From the NCBI GenBank assembly GCA_900175165.2, contig FWWN02000233.1, positions 152-64,151 of the forward strand: 64,000 bases of DNA, written 5' to 3'. The stretch is from Rhizomucor pusillus. Taxonomy: Eukaryota > Mucoromycota > Mucoromycetes > Mucorales > Lichtheimiaceae. Position numbers and translations under genes: made by a program. The notes under the pieces are model-generated. The model had not been told where the DNA came from and made no database searches. It saw only the letters and a list, made by a program, of their open reading frames with translations. Below, piece after piece: positions 47,864 through 58,543 of the stretch (position 1 is its first letter; every line of letters begins with the position of its first letter).

Positions 47864-48887
47864 GGTAGTTAAGAATATGTCCAAAGATTATGCGTATCAA
47901 GCCAGCGGGTTTCAGACACCGACCAGTGTAAATAGAATTGTTTCCGGTTGAGGGCGGGCGGAGGGGGAGGGAGCGAAAAGCAAATGTGTTGCAGACGTGG
48001 ATTAAGGAAACAGATAAACTTTTCCAACTTTCCACAAAGATCAGAATAAGTTTTTTTCCTTTCTGTGGAAAGAGGTGGGGTATGAAGAGAAAAAAAAGTA
48101 GAAGTTCAGGTACAGAGTAAAAGAAATGTTATTCGACAACAGCGGTAGTTGAAACTCAGACAGAACAGTGGTGTGTTAGCAGCTGCCGCCTCATGAACAG
48201 CAGAGAAGAAAAAGGTCGTCAAAAATTCTTGCAAAAGCTTTTATACCCGCCGACCTGCCGCCGACAGTCACAGATCAGCTACTGTGATTGAGAGACGGTT
48301 TGCCATGCGCCGTGGTTCCCACAAGCTGGATGGCTGCATTGATTTTCCTCTTTCTTTGCTCTCTCCACGGACCTATCTTTGCGCTTTCTGACCCTGGGCA
48401 GTGTGATAAATGGATAGTTTGCGTATCTTGCCTGGCTCTCGTAACGTCCTTCTTTGCACATCTCGTGAATCTGCTAGCGACGTATCCTCATCCTGATCGC
48501 CGTGCTTTTGCGTATGCAAAGATTGATTCCGTAGACGAGTCAATTAGGAGCAAGCCAGGTTGTTGGATTGTTGAGCATAAAGACAGCAACACCGTCCCTA
48601 GCAGTTCTCGCTTAACTTGTCGAACCATGCATCACCCTTTTCATAGTCACTGAGGCCTTAGTTTCTAATACAGAACGTTTTCTTTAAATGAAACGGTGAA
48701 AATTTTGGCGTTAGATAGGTAAATAGAATACAATAAAGGTAATGGAAAGGTGGAAAGAAATCAAGAATAGCTAATGTAACAGTACAATGATGAATGAAAG
48801 GATGTGTGGGTGTGAACAGTGAATGGGTGAGGCGTGTGCTGCTTTGTGTAATAATATATGTGTATACGAGAAAGGTGATTTAGCTGA
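47864..48887. other. Intergenic stretch with a 121-codon open frame
   Basis: A plus-strand frame (48288-48653) encodes a hydrophobic N-terminal half (MAALIFLFLCSLHGPIFAL) and a polar C-terminal half. It has no recognised family, and a minus-strand frame overlaps it. It could be a small membrane protein gene or a relic. The rest shows nothing clear. Confidence 0.3.
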
Positions 48888-50235
48888 TTATACTTTTTGG
48901 TTAAGTTGCTCATACGGCGGAGGAGGGGCCACGTCGTGCATGTTCCGCTGACGTATCATCATCCACTCTTGCCGTCCGCAGCGCCGCTTTTTCTTGAATT
49001 CCAGATAGCAAGGGCATGCAAAGAACCCGTGAGGTTTCGAGTCCTCTTGGTCATCGAGCTTAATATCCGACAAGGCTTCCTCATAAGTTGGCAGCGTTGC
49101 ATAGTCCTCCTTGAGTCTGCAGTCCAGGATAGTGACGGGTGTTTCGAGACGGATCACATCTCTCTGCTTCTTTCCCGGCGCAGACAGCTCAATCTGCAGC
49201 TTGAGGTAATGCCGAAGATCTATTTCATGGAAGGTGCTCGTGTGGTTCAGAACGACGCAGTTTGGAAGATCAAGTATGAATCGATACTGGAAAGGATTAG
49301 CGTTTAGTGGTATATGGGCATTCTTCGTATTTAGTGCTTGTTTCAATCGCTCGAGAGGAACGTCCGACGCTGGTAAAAGGTGCTCTTCCACAAGTTCTGG
49401 GTCAGCCAGGCTGTTGACAGACAAGAGCCTGAGTTTGTAATCGATAGCCTCTGCACGGCGAGCATTGAATTCTGGGAGTCGGTATACTCGTTGTTCGGTA
49501 AGTATCGCGGTAACGCACTCCAGATGTAGATGCTTGATGTGCGGCTCGAGTGTTATTGCGATGGGTAGCTGCGTGCCTGAAGACATGATGGACTTCTCGA
49601 TGCAAATATTGCAGTCACACGAATCCAGCTTCCTCTCGGATATTATGGACGTCGATGGCAGAGAATTCGTCGAGAGAGCCGAATCAGACCACGTCAAGGT
49701 CCGAAGCAGCAAAATGTCCCTGCGGGCACGCAAATTGGCGACACTCATGCCTGGTCGATGTACAGTTGCTGAGATGTAATAGAAAACTTTGGCTAATTCG
49801 TCTTCGATGGTCTCGACCAATCGATTTGACATGAGGAACTCGAATGGCCAGCGATGCAGACCGGGTCGGATCACCTTGTCTACACTGTCGTCCGAAAATG
49901 TATGCAGGATCAAATTTTGCTCGTGGATAGTCTTCTCATGGAATGTTTTTGTTCCTCGGGCACCGATTCCTGCAATGATTTGATCGTTAATATCCAATTG
50001 ACGCCAGAAGGTACTTTCTGTCCGGGTTACCTTCGGGCCACAGCATGTGCGATTTACCGACAAGCTTGACGGTTACAGACGAGGCCGTCATTGGCTTTGA
50101 CAGCACTAGTACGACCTCTCCTCGCAAGACGTGTGTCGTCGGGTTGTCCGGAGTACCTCGCAGGTACACGATCGGCTCGGCGAGCTCGATTGAAAGCTGC
50201 TTGCCTCCCAAAATGAAGGGAACGGACACAGGCAT
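48888..50235 (-). CDS. Alpha-arrestin with PPxY motif
   Basis: Exon 1 50235-50031 and exon 2 49969-48888 join through a 61-nt intron (GTAACC donor, branch-like TTAAC, TTGCAG acceptor) in phase 1, giving 428 residues. The exons look frame-shifted if the intron is missed. The arrestin N-domain has FILGGKQLSIELAEPIVYLR and KPMTASSVTVKLVGKSHMLW, then HRWPFEFLMSNRL. The C-domain has PIAITLEPHIKHLHLECVTA and YRFILDLPNCVV. The tail carries LPTYEEALSD and a clear PPPPYEQL near the C-terminus, binding sites for WW domains of Rsp5/NEDD4 ubiquitin ligases. It probably adapts the ligase to plasma-membrane transporters. The cargo is unknown. Confidence 0.88.
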
Positions 50236-50699
50236 TGCTGGAAGAACAACAGAGAAACAATAGCCAAAAAAATTTCAGGCGGGCTGTCGGTGGTCTGGAC
50301 AAACGTCAATCCTCACATGCTTTTTTTACAGGTTGTCAAAATTGAGTTTTTCTCCGTCTTCTTGGTGAAACCAGCCGTGCACCGACCGCCCTCTGTGAAA
50401 GCCATCATACCGCTTTAAGTAACTTTTCTCCTTAAGGGAAAAAAGACCTTTCCATTTGTTAAAATCTATTGCTTTTACTATGTACGTAAAAATGTCCTCT
50501 GTGTAGAAGCAACATTGCTGTGCCTGGTGCGGGCGACCATCTATATTTATGGCAACCGGGAGTATCCGGTTTCACGGAACAGGGCTTTTTCGCAAACGGA
50601 CGTCGTGCCCGTTCCTGATGATGTAAGCACCATTTTAGACTAACCCGGCGTGATCGCTGTTGCCTATCTACGCTCACTCGATAACATCTTTGTTACTTG

Positions 50700-51166
50700 G
50701 TTGATCAGAAAATCGTCTGAATGCCCTTTCGGTCAATAAGAAATGCGCACATTTGCCAACAGAGCTTGTGTTCTCCGAATTTTTTGGTCGACGCCGCTCG
50801 TCCGTCAAGAAAAGCACACGATGGATTTACTTTCCCCATTTAGAAGCACCTTCATCCTCAATTTCTCCTCAACTTTTAGTAGGAGGCTACAGCGGTTCTG
50901 GCAAAGGATGGCAATACACTTGCTGCGGTGCGCTGCAAATTTTACAATCTATATTCACGATGGCGCAATCCGTCCGCCGGCTCGTGAGTAATAATCGCTA
51001 TGCTAGATATATTCTACCCTTACAGTCAATGAAGCTCAATCGCTTCTATACGAGCCCACTCACCTCGATTCTGCAATGTTTTCCTTTATTCTTCGACACA
51101 TGTGTTACTTGTGCCATTTATTTGTCGGAAGAATTAGAATGTGGGACAGGATCTTGCTCTAGTTGA
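50700..51166 (+). other. Unassigned open frame in accessory region
   Basis: A frame open from about 50700 to 51166 (first ATG 50753) encodes FFGRRRSSVKKSTRWIYFPH and GGYSGSGKGWQYTCCG, and ends in a Cys-containing part. The GYSGSGKG segment resembles a P-loop only superficially. An overlapping frame (50743-50991) is also open. I recognise no family. A transposon relic is possible, given the surrounding debris. Confidence 0.3.
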
Positions 51167-51170
51167 GATT

Positions 51171-51686
51171 GCGCGTAGTCCGCCACGGGTTGCAGGGAAC
51201 AGTCACTGATTTCTGCAAAGTTATCTTTTCTTTGTCTCTCTTCTGGCCATGATTCAACATGTAATTCCTAACACAGTTACGTTGGATCACTGTCTTACTT
51301 GTGCCAATTGACGATATTGTTCAAATGACTGCCACTGGCTGACGACTTTTCCTGATCACCGATTGCCTTGCACTGACATTCACGCAGACCACGCCACACA
51401 CCCGCGTATACTAGTTCGCTTCCTGTGTATGTCTACAAGGGACTTTGAATAACTTGCTGCCCTTTATTGACGCAAGATACAAGTAGATCTTGCAGGTGCC
51501 CATTGTGAGTACCGCCGAAACCGGTAGAAATCATGCAAACCGCATCTTGCTTGAAAGGTACGCTACAAACTTGAGCTTCAGCATAAACAAAATGCTCTTT
51601 ACTAACGAGAAATATTTCGTTATGCGTAGCAAACAACAATTACGATAACGAGAAGAAAAAAGGTGGCCCAGGTTTGCCCTCATTAT
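51171..51686. other. Accessory stretch, no gene seen
   Basis: No recognised coding sequence. Short frames only. This stretch leads into the hairpin and tRNA-like sequence. Confidence 0.35.
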
Positions 51687-51708
51687 CGTGCGAAGCGAAC
51701 TTCGCATG
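51687..51708 (+). repeat. Perfect hairpin with CGAA loop
   Basis: cgtgcgaag / cgaa / cttcgcatg forms a 9-bp stem (one G-T pair) closed by a four-base loop. It lies 30 bp from the tRNA-like sequence. Such compact GC-rich hairpins are common in fungal mitochondrial DNA but rare in nuclear spacers (general knowledge). Confidence 0.7.
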
Positions 51709-51737
51709 TAAGGGTACGATTACCGGGACCACCTGTA

Positions 51738-51811
51738 GGGCCCTACTGGATTTGAACCAGTCACCTCCAGTTTTGAAAGCCGGTGCTCTACTGATTAAGC
51801 TATAGGAAGCT
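51738..51811 (-). tRNA. tRNA-like sequence, anticodon UCA, organellar tRNA-Trp type (probably decayed)
   Basis: Read on the minus strand, it folds as a cloverleaf. The D-arm is GCTT/GAGC. The anticodon arm CCGGC-TTTCAAA-ACTGG has one C-A mismatch and places TCA at the anticodon. The T-arm is ACTGG-TTCAAAT-CCAGT. The core resembles bacterial/mitochondrial tRNA-Trp (GTAGAGCACCGG...CAAAAC). The acceptor stem GCTTCCT/AGGGCCC has two mismatches plus a wobble, so it is probably not functional. A UCA anticodon would read UGA, as in mitochondria that use UGA for Trp. It may be a nuclear copy of mitochondrial DNA. A selenocysteine tRNA is unlikely: it has a 7-bp acceptor stem and a short variable loop. 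Confidence 0.6.
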
Positions 51812-52447
51812 TGCTTTGGTCATATATGAAAAATCACTTGAGGTACCTTCCATTTCGGAATTTCGTTTTTCCGTGGAGATGGACACAAACGTTATGCATC
51901 GTTGTCATCTGAGTTTCCTACAATAAAACAGAGCGTTTACCTAGTCTAACCTCCATTCCAAGAAGTCCATTTCCTTTAGACATTAGATATTAAACGATGC
52001 ATTTTGATCTTACGATTGCTCTTTTTGAAATTTTGATGACTTTGAGCACCAACTTCGTCCGCAACTCTGATCTCTCCACTTTAAAGTGATTCAGATTGTG
52101 TGAATAGGAACAAAAGAGCAGTAGAAAGTGGTGACATGAATAAATCCAGTGAGACTGAATCAAAGCTTTATTACGATTGCAATAGTGCTCCATATTTATA
52201 CTCGAACTCTGAATGTGGCACACGGCGCAATATAAGTTACTGGTCCTGCTCTCAGCAGTGTCAGCACATATTGGAATTCCTTTATACTGGGTCTTAATGA
52301 CTAGAATGTTATAGCGAGGTATCACGTACGTGGGTACGACTAATGATTGTTACTAGCGGATACAGCATATACGCTTTGTCTGCCGAGTACCACGGTAAGA
52401 GTCACGCATACTGTTACTTACGCAACTCTTACTGTTTGTCTTGAGTT
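51812..52447. other. Accessory stretch upstream of recombinase-like relic
   Basis: A plus-strand frame at 52100-52297 (KSSETESKLYYDCNSAPYLY, CGTRRNISYWSCSQQC) may be an N-terminal exon of the relic that follows. No other feature recognised. Confidence 0.3.
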
Positions 52448-53434
52448 TTGATAGCGGCCGTTGCGCAATCCATAACCGGTGCACTGGCCAAGTACCAGCA
52501 AGAAGTGGAAGCTATGAAGGACGCAAGCATCCTAATCGTTAGGTACGCCAGGAAGTCAAAGACCGGTGAAGAAAGCAAGGACCGAGACCGGCTACTACAG
52601 CGGATGGTGTCCAGACTGCGGGAGCGATCGTGTGCAGACCTGGTGTACGTCTCGCCAAGAAGCCGTAGTAATGAGCTGCTGGTTGAGCGGGATGACACAG
52701 ACCAGGCGACCTGCTCAGTGATTGAAAGACATCGATGGCAGCACGCAAGGTAATTTTATCTCTAAACACACGGAAAAGCGAAGCTTAACAAAGGCTTGTT
52801 TGTTATTGTCAAGATCTTTTAGCTTTTCTGGGAAACGCTGAAAAGCAATTGTGTTTGGCGATAGTTGACTTTGCTGGCATCAGCGCAAATGACAAGGATT
52901 CTGACGAACTAAGAAGGTACGATGATTACAAACAAAATTATTCAAGAGGTTAATCAGCCAATATGATTGCATTAACAGCATTGTCGTTGATTTGATCCCT
53001 TCGACAAATGATATAGTCATATTCAAGAGGTCAGACATATTGGCCGATCCTACTTCCCTAAAAGCATTCAGGTAAAGGGGTTCTTTGGTCCAACTGTCAC
53101 TGGATATTTCAATTTGTGTTTCATCAGTTGCTCACAACTCAGCTGGTTCGCTTGAATCGCGAAAGTCATGATTGGGGCATTTAAGGCATCCAAAGCAGCA
53201 TCCAAGCAACATCGGAAGCCGAATCCAGGTTGTCTAAAGTGTTTAAAGATCGGATCGCTTTTGAGCTTTTATGCTCATATATCATCAGCAATGTCATGCC
53301 TCTGCACAGGGATGACAGCTACATACGAGGATACAGATCATATCTGTAGAGCCTCGCCTATTCCTCGGAAACTAGCGATGCTGCCTATTCGCAGTGGCTT
53401 CTGGATATATCATCGGGTTTACTTTGTTAAATGA
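52448..53434 (+). pseudogene. Decayed repeat-family gene, N-terminal part reminiscent of serine recombinases
   Basis: Exon-like pieces read ASILIVRYARKSKTGEESKD, LLQRMVSRLRERSCADLVYV, LAIVDFAGISANDKDSDEL, IVVDLIPSTNDIVIFKRSDI, then VMIGAFKASKAASKQHRKPN, ending in a Cys-rich tail with YFVK and a TGA stop. The start (RYARKS followed by a charged helix) recalls the resolvase domain of serine recombinases, but the similarity is short. An in-frame TGA (53153-53155) interrupts the last exon. The pattern resembles a multicopy family I associate with Mucorales genomes. A mobile-element origin is inferred. Confidence 0.4.
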
Positions 53435-53655
53435 TATGTAAGTCAAGCGTTAGCAGCTTGTTTGAAATGATGCATGGGAAACAATGTAGTACAATGGCCA
53501 TTCCCTCCCTGTCTCAAAGAGAGTTTTAAATGGAAAAAAAGCACAAATAAAACACAAAGAATATCACAATTTTTATATATATTTCGTTATTCTTGATTAC
53601 CTTGTATTTACAATATATCTCAATTTCCTGCTGGAACCTCCGAAGGTCTTCCATC

Positions 53656-56600
53656 ATGGAGAGCACTTTTATTCAGGTGCAAAATATATGCGACCCTGGT
53701 GTCAATAAAGTAACACCGGTTTCAACCCTGTGCTGGGATCCGTACTACGACCTACTGTGGGTTGGCAACGATGCTGTATGTGCAATTGTAGCTATCTAAT
53801 TGTGTTGATCATTAATTGACGCGGTCGATCGCCGTTAGGGCCGAGTCAGTTCATATTACGGCAAAGGCTTGCAACGATACACCTCCTTTAAAGCCCACGA
53901 CAATGAGCAAGTTCGGCAAATTCGACTCACTGATCGCGGCGTGATTAGCTTAAGTGCAAAAAGTATACAAATGCGGGATCGTCGTGGCATTGTTCGTTGG
54001 ACCATTAGGTATGCTGCGACTTGCAAGAGTATCATGGCTACAGCGAGAGCTCACAACAACAAAAAAACCAATATCAGGGATGAACGGGCAAAGGATTTGC
54101 ATTGTATGACGGCTTCGACTTTGATGAGCAACAGCGATCTTTTGGTGGCAGGACAGCAGGACGAGACATTGGTTATTAACGTTGCCCGCGGTGCTATTAC
54201 TCGAACGGTTCCAGGAGCATCCAACATTGTCGTGATGAAAAGTCTTCCACAAGCGACCTGCTGTGGATCCATGTTGGGCGAAGTAACTCTTCGCGATTCA
54301 AGGACCATGAGAGTGGAACAGCGTGTGCAGGCGCATACTGGCACTCTTTCTGATCTGGATGTATCAGGCAATTTGTTAGTTACCTGTGGATTTTCGCAAC
54401 GTCAGAACTCGCTCGTCATCGATCCGCTCGTAAAAGTCTACGATATTCGAATGCATGTGCGCTCGCTAGCTCCCATACCTTTTCCCAATGGACCCATGTT
54501 TCTCAAGATGCATCCGACGCTCAGCACTACGTGTCTCGTTGCATCGCAGACTGGTCAATTTCAAATGTGCGACGTGTCGAGCTTCTCGATGGGATCTTTC
54601 GCACCACCTGCCCAATTCTTCCAGGTACAGACATCCAGCTACATCACGGCAATGGATATCTCGAGCTCAGCGCAAACAATCGTATTTGGAGACGGCGCAA
54701 GCTGCGTACATCAGTTTGCAGAGAATGAGAATTTTGAGATCAATCCCTATTCGATGCCATTGCCGACTCCGGATGTCGTCCCGCCACCAAACGTCACCAT
54801 GAACGAAGATAGCCCATTATCGACGGTAGGCATGCCATACTACACAGAGACCCTGTTATCTGCGTGGCCTGGAAAAGCGGTATTCGATGCTGGATATCCA
54901 TCGCCTCAGATCGACGATGAAGTTTTGAAAAATATGAAGACAGTCGATTTTGTCGGCTATGCACCGAATCCCGGCAACATTCGTCGCAATCAAGTACCAA
55001 GAAGGAGGAAACTCGCTCGTGACAAAGATGTACCCAAATTTCGGTCAGAGCAGGAGCGAGAGTTACTCATGTCAACAAACGTCCTTTTGGGAGATGAAGA
55101 TGAAGCAATACAGGTAAATTGTATTGTGCGTGTACGAGGATGCATTCGATATTGACTTCTGTTTATCTCAGCATTCAGGTCGTCGATCTTCTTCTGTAAG
55201 CGATATTGGCGATCCATTGGCACTCATTATGCCAAAGCACTATCGCCGAGTTGAGATCCAATACAGCAAGTTTGGTGTGGATGATTTCGACTTTGGGTGG
55301 GTTTTGATTCTAGGATGCAAACACATAAACGATTTCAGTGCTAATTTGAAACAGTTATTACAACCGCACTCAATATGGCGGTCTAGAGACACATATCCAG
55401 AACTCCTACTGTAATTCGCTCCTTCAAGTCCTTTACTTTACGCTGCCTCTTCGAACAGTTGCAATTTCCCACATCCGAACAACATGCTCGAAGGAAATAT
55501 GTCTACTATGCGAGCTTGGGTTCCTTTTCAGAATGCTGGAAGACTCAAAAGGTCTAAACTGCCAAGCAACGAATTTCCTCCGCGCGTTCAATACCTTCCC
55601 TCAAGGTAGATATAGTTATTCAATGTTACGATGGATTAGGTTATCTAAATGGAAAAAACAACGTTATAGCCGAGGCATTGGGATTATTTGAGCCCGAGAC
55701 ACCTAATCGTGGCATCTCGTACTCTATCTTGATTCAGACCTTTGCCCGGTTTATCATGGAGCAGCTGCACCAGGAGGCCAACATTCCCGGTGCGAATCCG
55801 CTTATCTGCAAAACACTCAATCTTGATAGGAAACAGACATCGGAGGAAGAGGAAGATGGCAAACAATCTGAAAATGATAACGTACCATCTACTATACAGC
55901 AACTGTTCGGCTTGCAGACTTTGAGCCAGAGCAAATGCGGCAGCTGTCAACATGTAGTCGAGCGAATCACTTATCCCTTCGTGGTCGACATGCTTTACCA
56001 CAAAAAGGTAAAATGATATCGGTTAATTATTGTTTGCAAGACTATTGTCTAATTCATCATCGTATCCTTCCAGCTTGATCAAAAACCACGAAAGCGCACC
56101 TTTACCAGCATACTCAAAGGAAGTATGTACAGAGAGAATCAGACTAAAGCATGGTGCCCAAAGTGTCGATTGTACCAGCCGACGACCACAAAGAAGCACA
56201 TTATCGGCTTGCCGTGCGTCCTGCTAATTAATTCCGGAGCAGCCAGCAGCGATGAAGCGGCAATCTGGCGCCAAAATGGACCCGCACAGCCAAAGAAGGC
56301 AGCTCAAGCGGCCGAGGCACAAGAGGGTGAAAACGATGCAGCAAACACGCCATCCCCCTGGGTACCTGAACGGTAATGACGGGTTATCTTTTTGCATGAA
56401 TTTCGTGCAACAGACTCAAATGTTGGATATTCTTTGTAGATTTGGCGTGCTTATAAATGGTTCCGAAGTAACAATGAAGGCTTTGCCGCATGGCAAAGAG
56501 ATACCCGCAGAGTTCAGACAGCCATCCAAAACGTGCGCTATCTATGAACTCTCTGCTACAGTCTTGCAAGTCAAATCGGATGAGAAAGTACCGCATCTGG

Positions 56601-57919
56601 TAGCCCAAGTTAGAGGTATTTTACAGTGACGAACTTGGAAATTGAGGCAATACGCTGAATACTCGTCATAGTCCCCGATGCAGAAAAGGAAAGTCCTAAC
56701 AAATCGCCGTGGTATCTCTTCAACGATTTCCTTGTACGTCGTATAAGACCCGAGGAAGTATTTTCGTTTAAAGGAACATGGAAGGTAACGATGGTGCAAG
56801 TTTTGTACATATTTTCGAAACCGGTTGACTCTGCGTTTCAATAGACACCTGCTCTTCTTCAGTACAAACGAGTTGACACAGAAAGTCTATTGGACTTGAA
56901 TCAATTGCCCTCAGAAGTAGACTATTCGCTCTTATTTAATGACATAACCATTGCCAAGTAAGAAACACGGTGCAAATGACCACTTTACAAAGGATGACTA
57001 ATATCAAAATTATCAAGGAATCCACCGGAGAACCCGCGACACGAAGTCTTGAAGCCTGAGGAAATGCCAAAGAAGGGCACCTTGGTTGCTATCGACGCTG
57101 AATTTGTAGCTTTGAACAGGGAGGAGACGGAAATCAGAAGCGATGGAACCAAATCGCTTATTCGCCCAAGCACGTTGACTTTGGCAAGAGTTAGCGTTCT
57201 CCGAGGAGAAGGCGAAAAGGAAGGCAAACCATTCATTGACGATTACATTTCGACGACTCAACCTGTCGTGGATTATTTGACAGAGTTCAGTGGTATCAAA
57301 GGTACAATGAAAGACTAGGATGACCTCCAAGCTAAGACTCTAACAGGAAACTACTACATCTAGCTGAGGATTTGGACCCAAATACAACGACGCATACGCT
57401 TGTTCCTCTGAAAACAGCATACAAGAAACTGCGAATGCTATTAGATCTAGGATGTATATTCGTTGGACACGGTCTCGCAAAAGATTTCCGAACAATCAGT
57501 AAGTTTACATTCTACTATATCTTCAGCTGGGTGGCAAAAAGGTTGACGTTGTCTACTTTTAAGATATCCTTGTGCCTCCAGAACAAATTATCGATACCGT
57601 GGACATTTATCACATTCGAAACCGTCAGCGCAAGATATCACTCAGATTTTTGGCATGGCACTTGCTTAATCAAGATATCCAATCGCACAGCCATGACAGT
57701 ATAGAGGATGCCGAGACAGCACTTATATTATACAGAAAATACTTGGAGTATCGCGCCAGCGGCGACTTTGGCAAAATCTTAGAAGAAATCTACGAGGCGG
57801 GACACCGCGCCAACTGGTTAAAGGGACCACTCGGTCGCGTTGCAGGAACTACGCCGCAGCAGCAGCAACAACTTCCCAGTCCATACTCCCCATCTCCAGC
57901 ACGATCCACTTTGCAATAG
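53656..57919 (+). CDS. PAN2: PAN2 deadenylase catalytic subunit
   Basis: Poly(A)-shortening nuclease of the PAN2-PAN3 complex in cytoplasmic mRNA turnover. Exon 1 is 53656-53775 and exon 2 53839-55113; further exons follow. An N-terminal WD40 domain holds [19 protein letters not shown] and [19 protein letters not shown]. The linker carries [14 protein letters not shown] (PAN3-binding region). A pseudo-ubiquitin-hydrolase domain has [20 protein letters not shown]. The C-terminal DEDD exonuclease shows [32 protein letters not shown] and [20 protein letters not shown], so all the acidic metal ligands and the His are present. Pieces join by short introns, one using a GTGGGT donor near 55299. The stop is at 57919. 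The C-terminal poly-Gln/Ser tail is short. Tail-to-tail with MOZART1. Confidence 0.94.
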
Positions 57920-58064
57920 ATCACATATACCTCTCTCCCATCGTCAACCTGTACAAACAAAGCTTGTTGTCGCTTCCATCCATTTCTTTCTCTCCCTTTC
58001 TTTCTCTCTTTTTTTTTATCTTGTTTCAAGCGTAAATAAAGTTGGCTAATTTAACATGCAGATG

Positions 58065-58390
58065 TTACAGGTTCTGTAGATTATCATCACTTTTCTGCTC
58101 TTTGCGCAACTCCTTGATAACATTCTATCGTAGTGTGGTTTACATTCCTTCCCTTTGTCTCTGTCGTGTTATTAACACTTACAGCGAGGGCTTCAGGGTT
58201 CACACCGCGCTCACAGAGAGAGATGCACAATGCTAGAGTGTCGCGATCAAGGCCGGTGTCCAAGAGGGTTGCCATGTCAAACAAGACTGTATGTTCTCTT
58301 TAATAAAAGCTTCTTGATGCAGTTGAGGCCAAGTATGCAATACTTGCTGTCAAGGGTTTCTTTCACATTGCTCGATCTTGCCTGGTCCAT
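58065..58390 (-). CDS. MZT1: MOZART1 (mitotic-spindle organising protein 1)
   Basis: A 68-residue subunit of the gamma-tubulin complex that helps anchor and activate it. Three exons: 58390-58348, then from 58286, then the last ending at TAA 58065-58067. Rebuilt blocks: KETLDILFDMATLLDTGLDR, LALCISLCERGVNPEALANV and IKELRKEQKSDD, matching the family along its length. Intron 1 (58347-58287) has a GCAAGT donor and ACATACAG acceptor. The GC-AG splice is needed to give the conserved ILFDMATLL, and no GT donor fits. The start ATG gives MDQARSSNVKETLD. It converges with PAN2, about 145 bp apart. A gene finder that ignores GC donors would miss or truncate it. Confidence 0.9.
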
Positions 58391-58543
58391 TGGTTGGTTG
58401 GAGGACGCAGGAACGGATATTCCAAAGAAGGTAGAGCCGCCGCCGCAAGCCCGCTGGAAATAATTTCATTCAAAGAAGGCGCAGGCACCTGCCTCCCCCT
58501 TTTTTTCTTCTTTCCACCCATCACCCCGTTTTCCAAATTCCAT

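Noticed and set aside
50018..50030. A 13-nt GT...AG segment that would repair the PPxY arrestin frame as a micro-intron
   Set aside because: A normal 61-nt intron from the same donor to the TTGCAG at 49970 keeps the frame, with a branch-like TTAAC. A micro-intron is not needed.
51738..51811. Selenocysteine tRNA because of the UCA anticodon
   Set aside because: The acceptor stem is 7 bp and the variable loop is short, unlike tRNA-Sec. The core resembles tRNA-Trp.
19553..53155. Reassignment of UGA to an amino acid, given two in-frame TGAs and a UCA tRNA-like sequence
   Set aside because: Intact genes here end in TGA (for example DNAJC11 and the glycosyltransferase). The interrupted genes also carry other damage or lie in debris.
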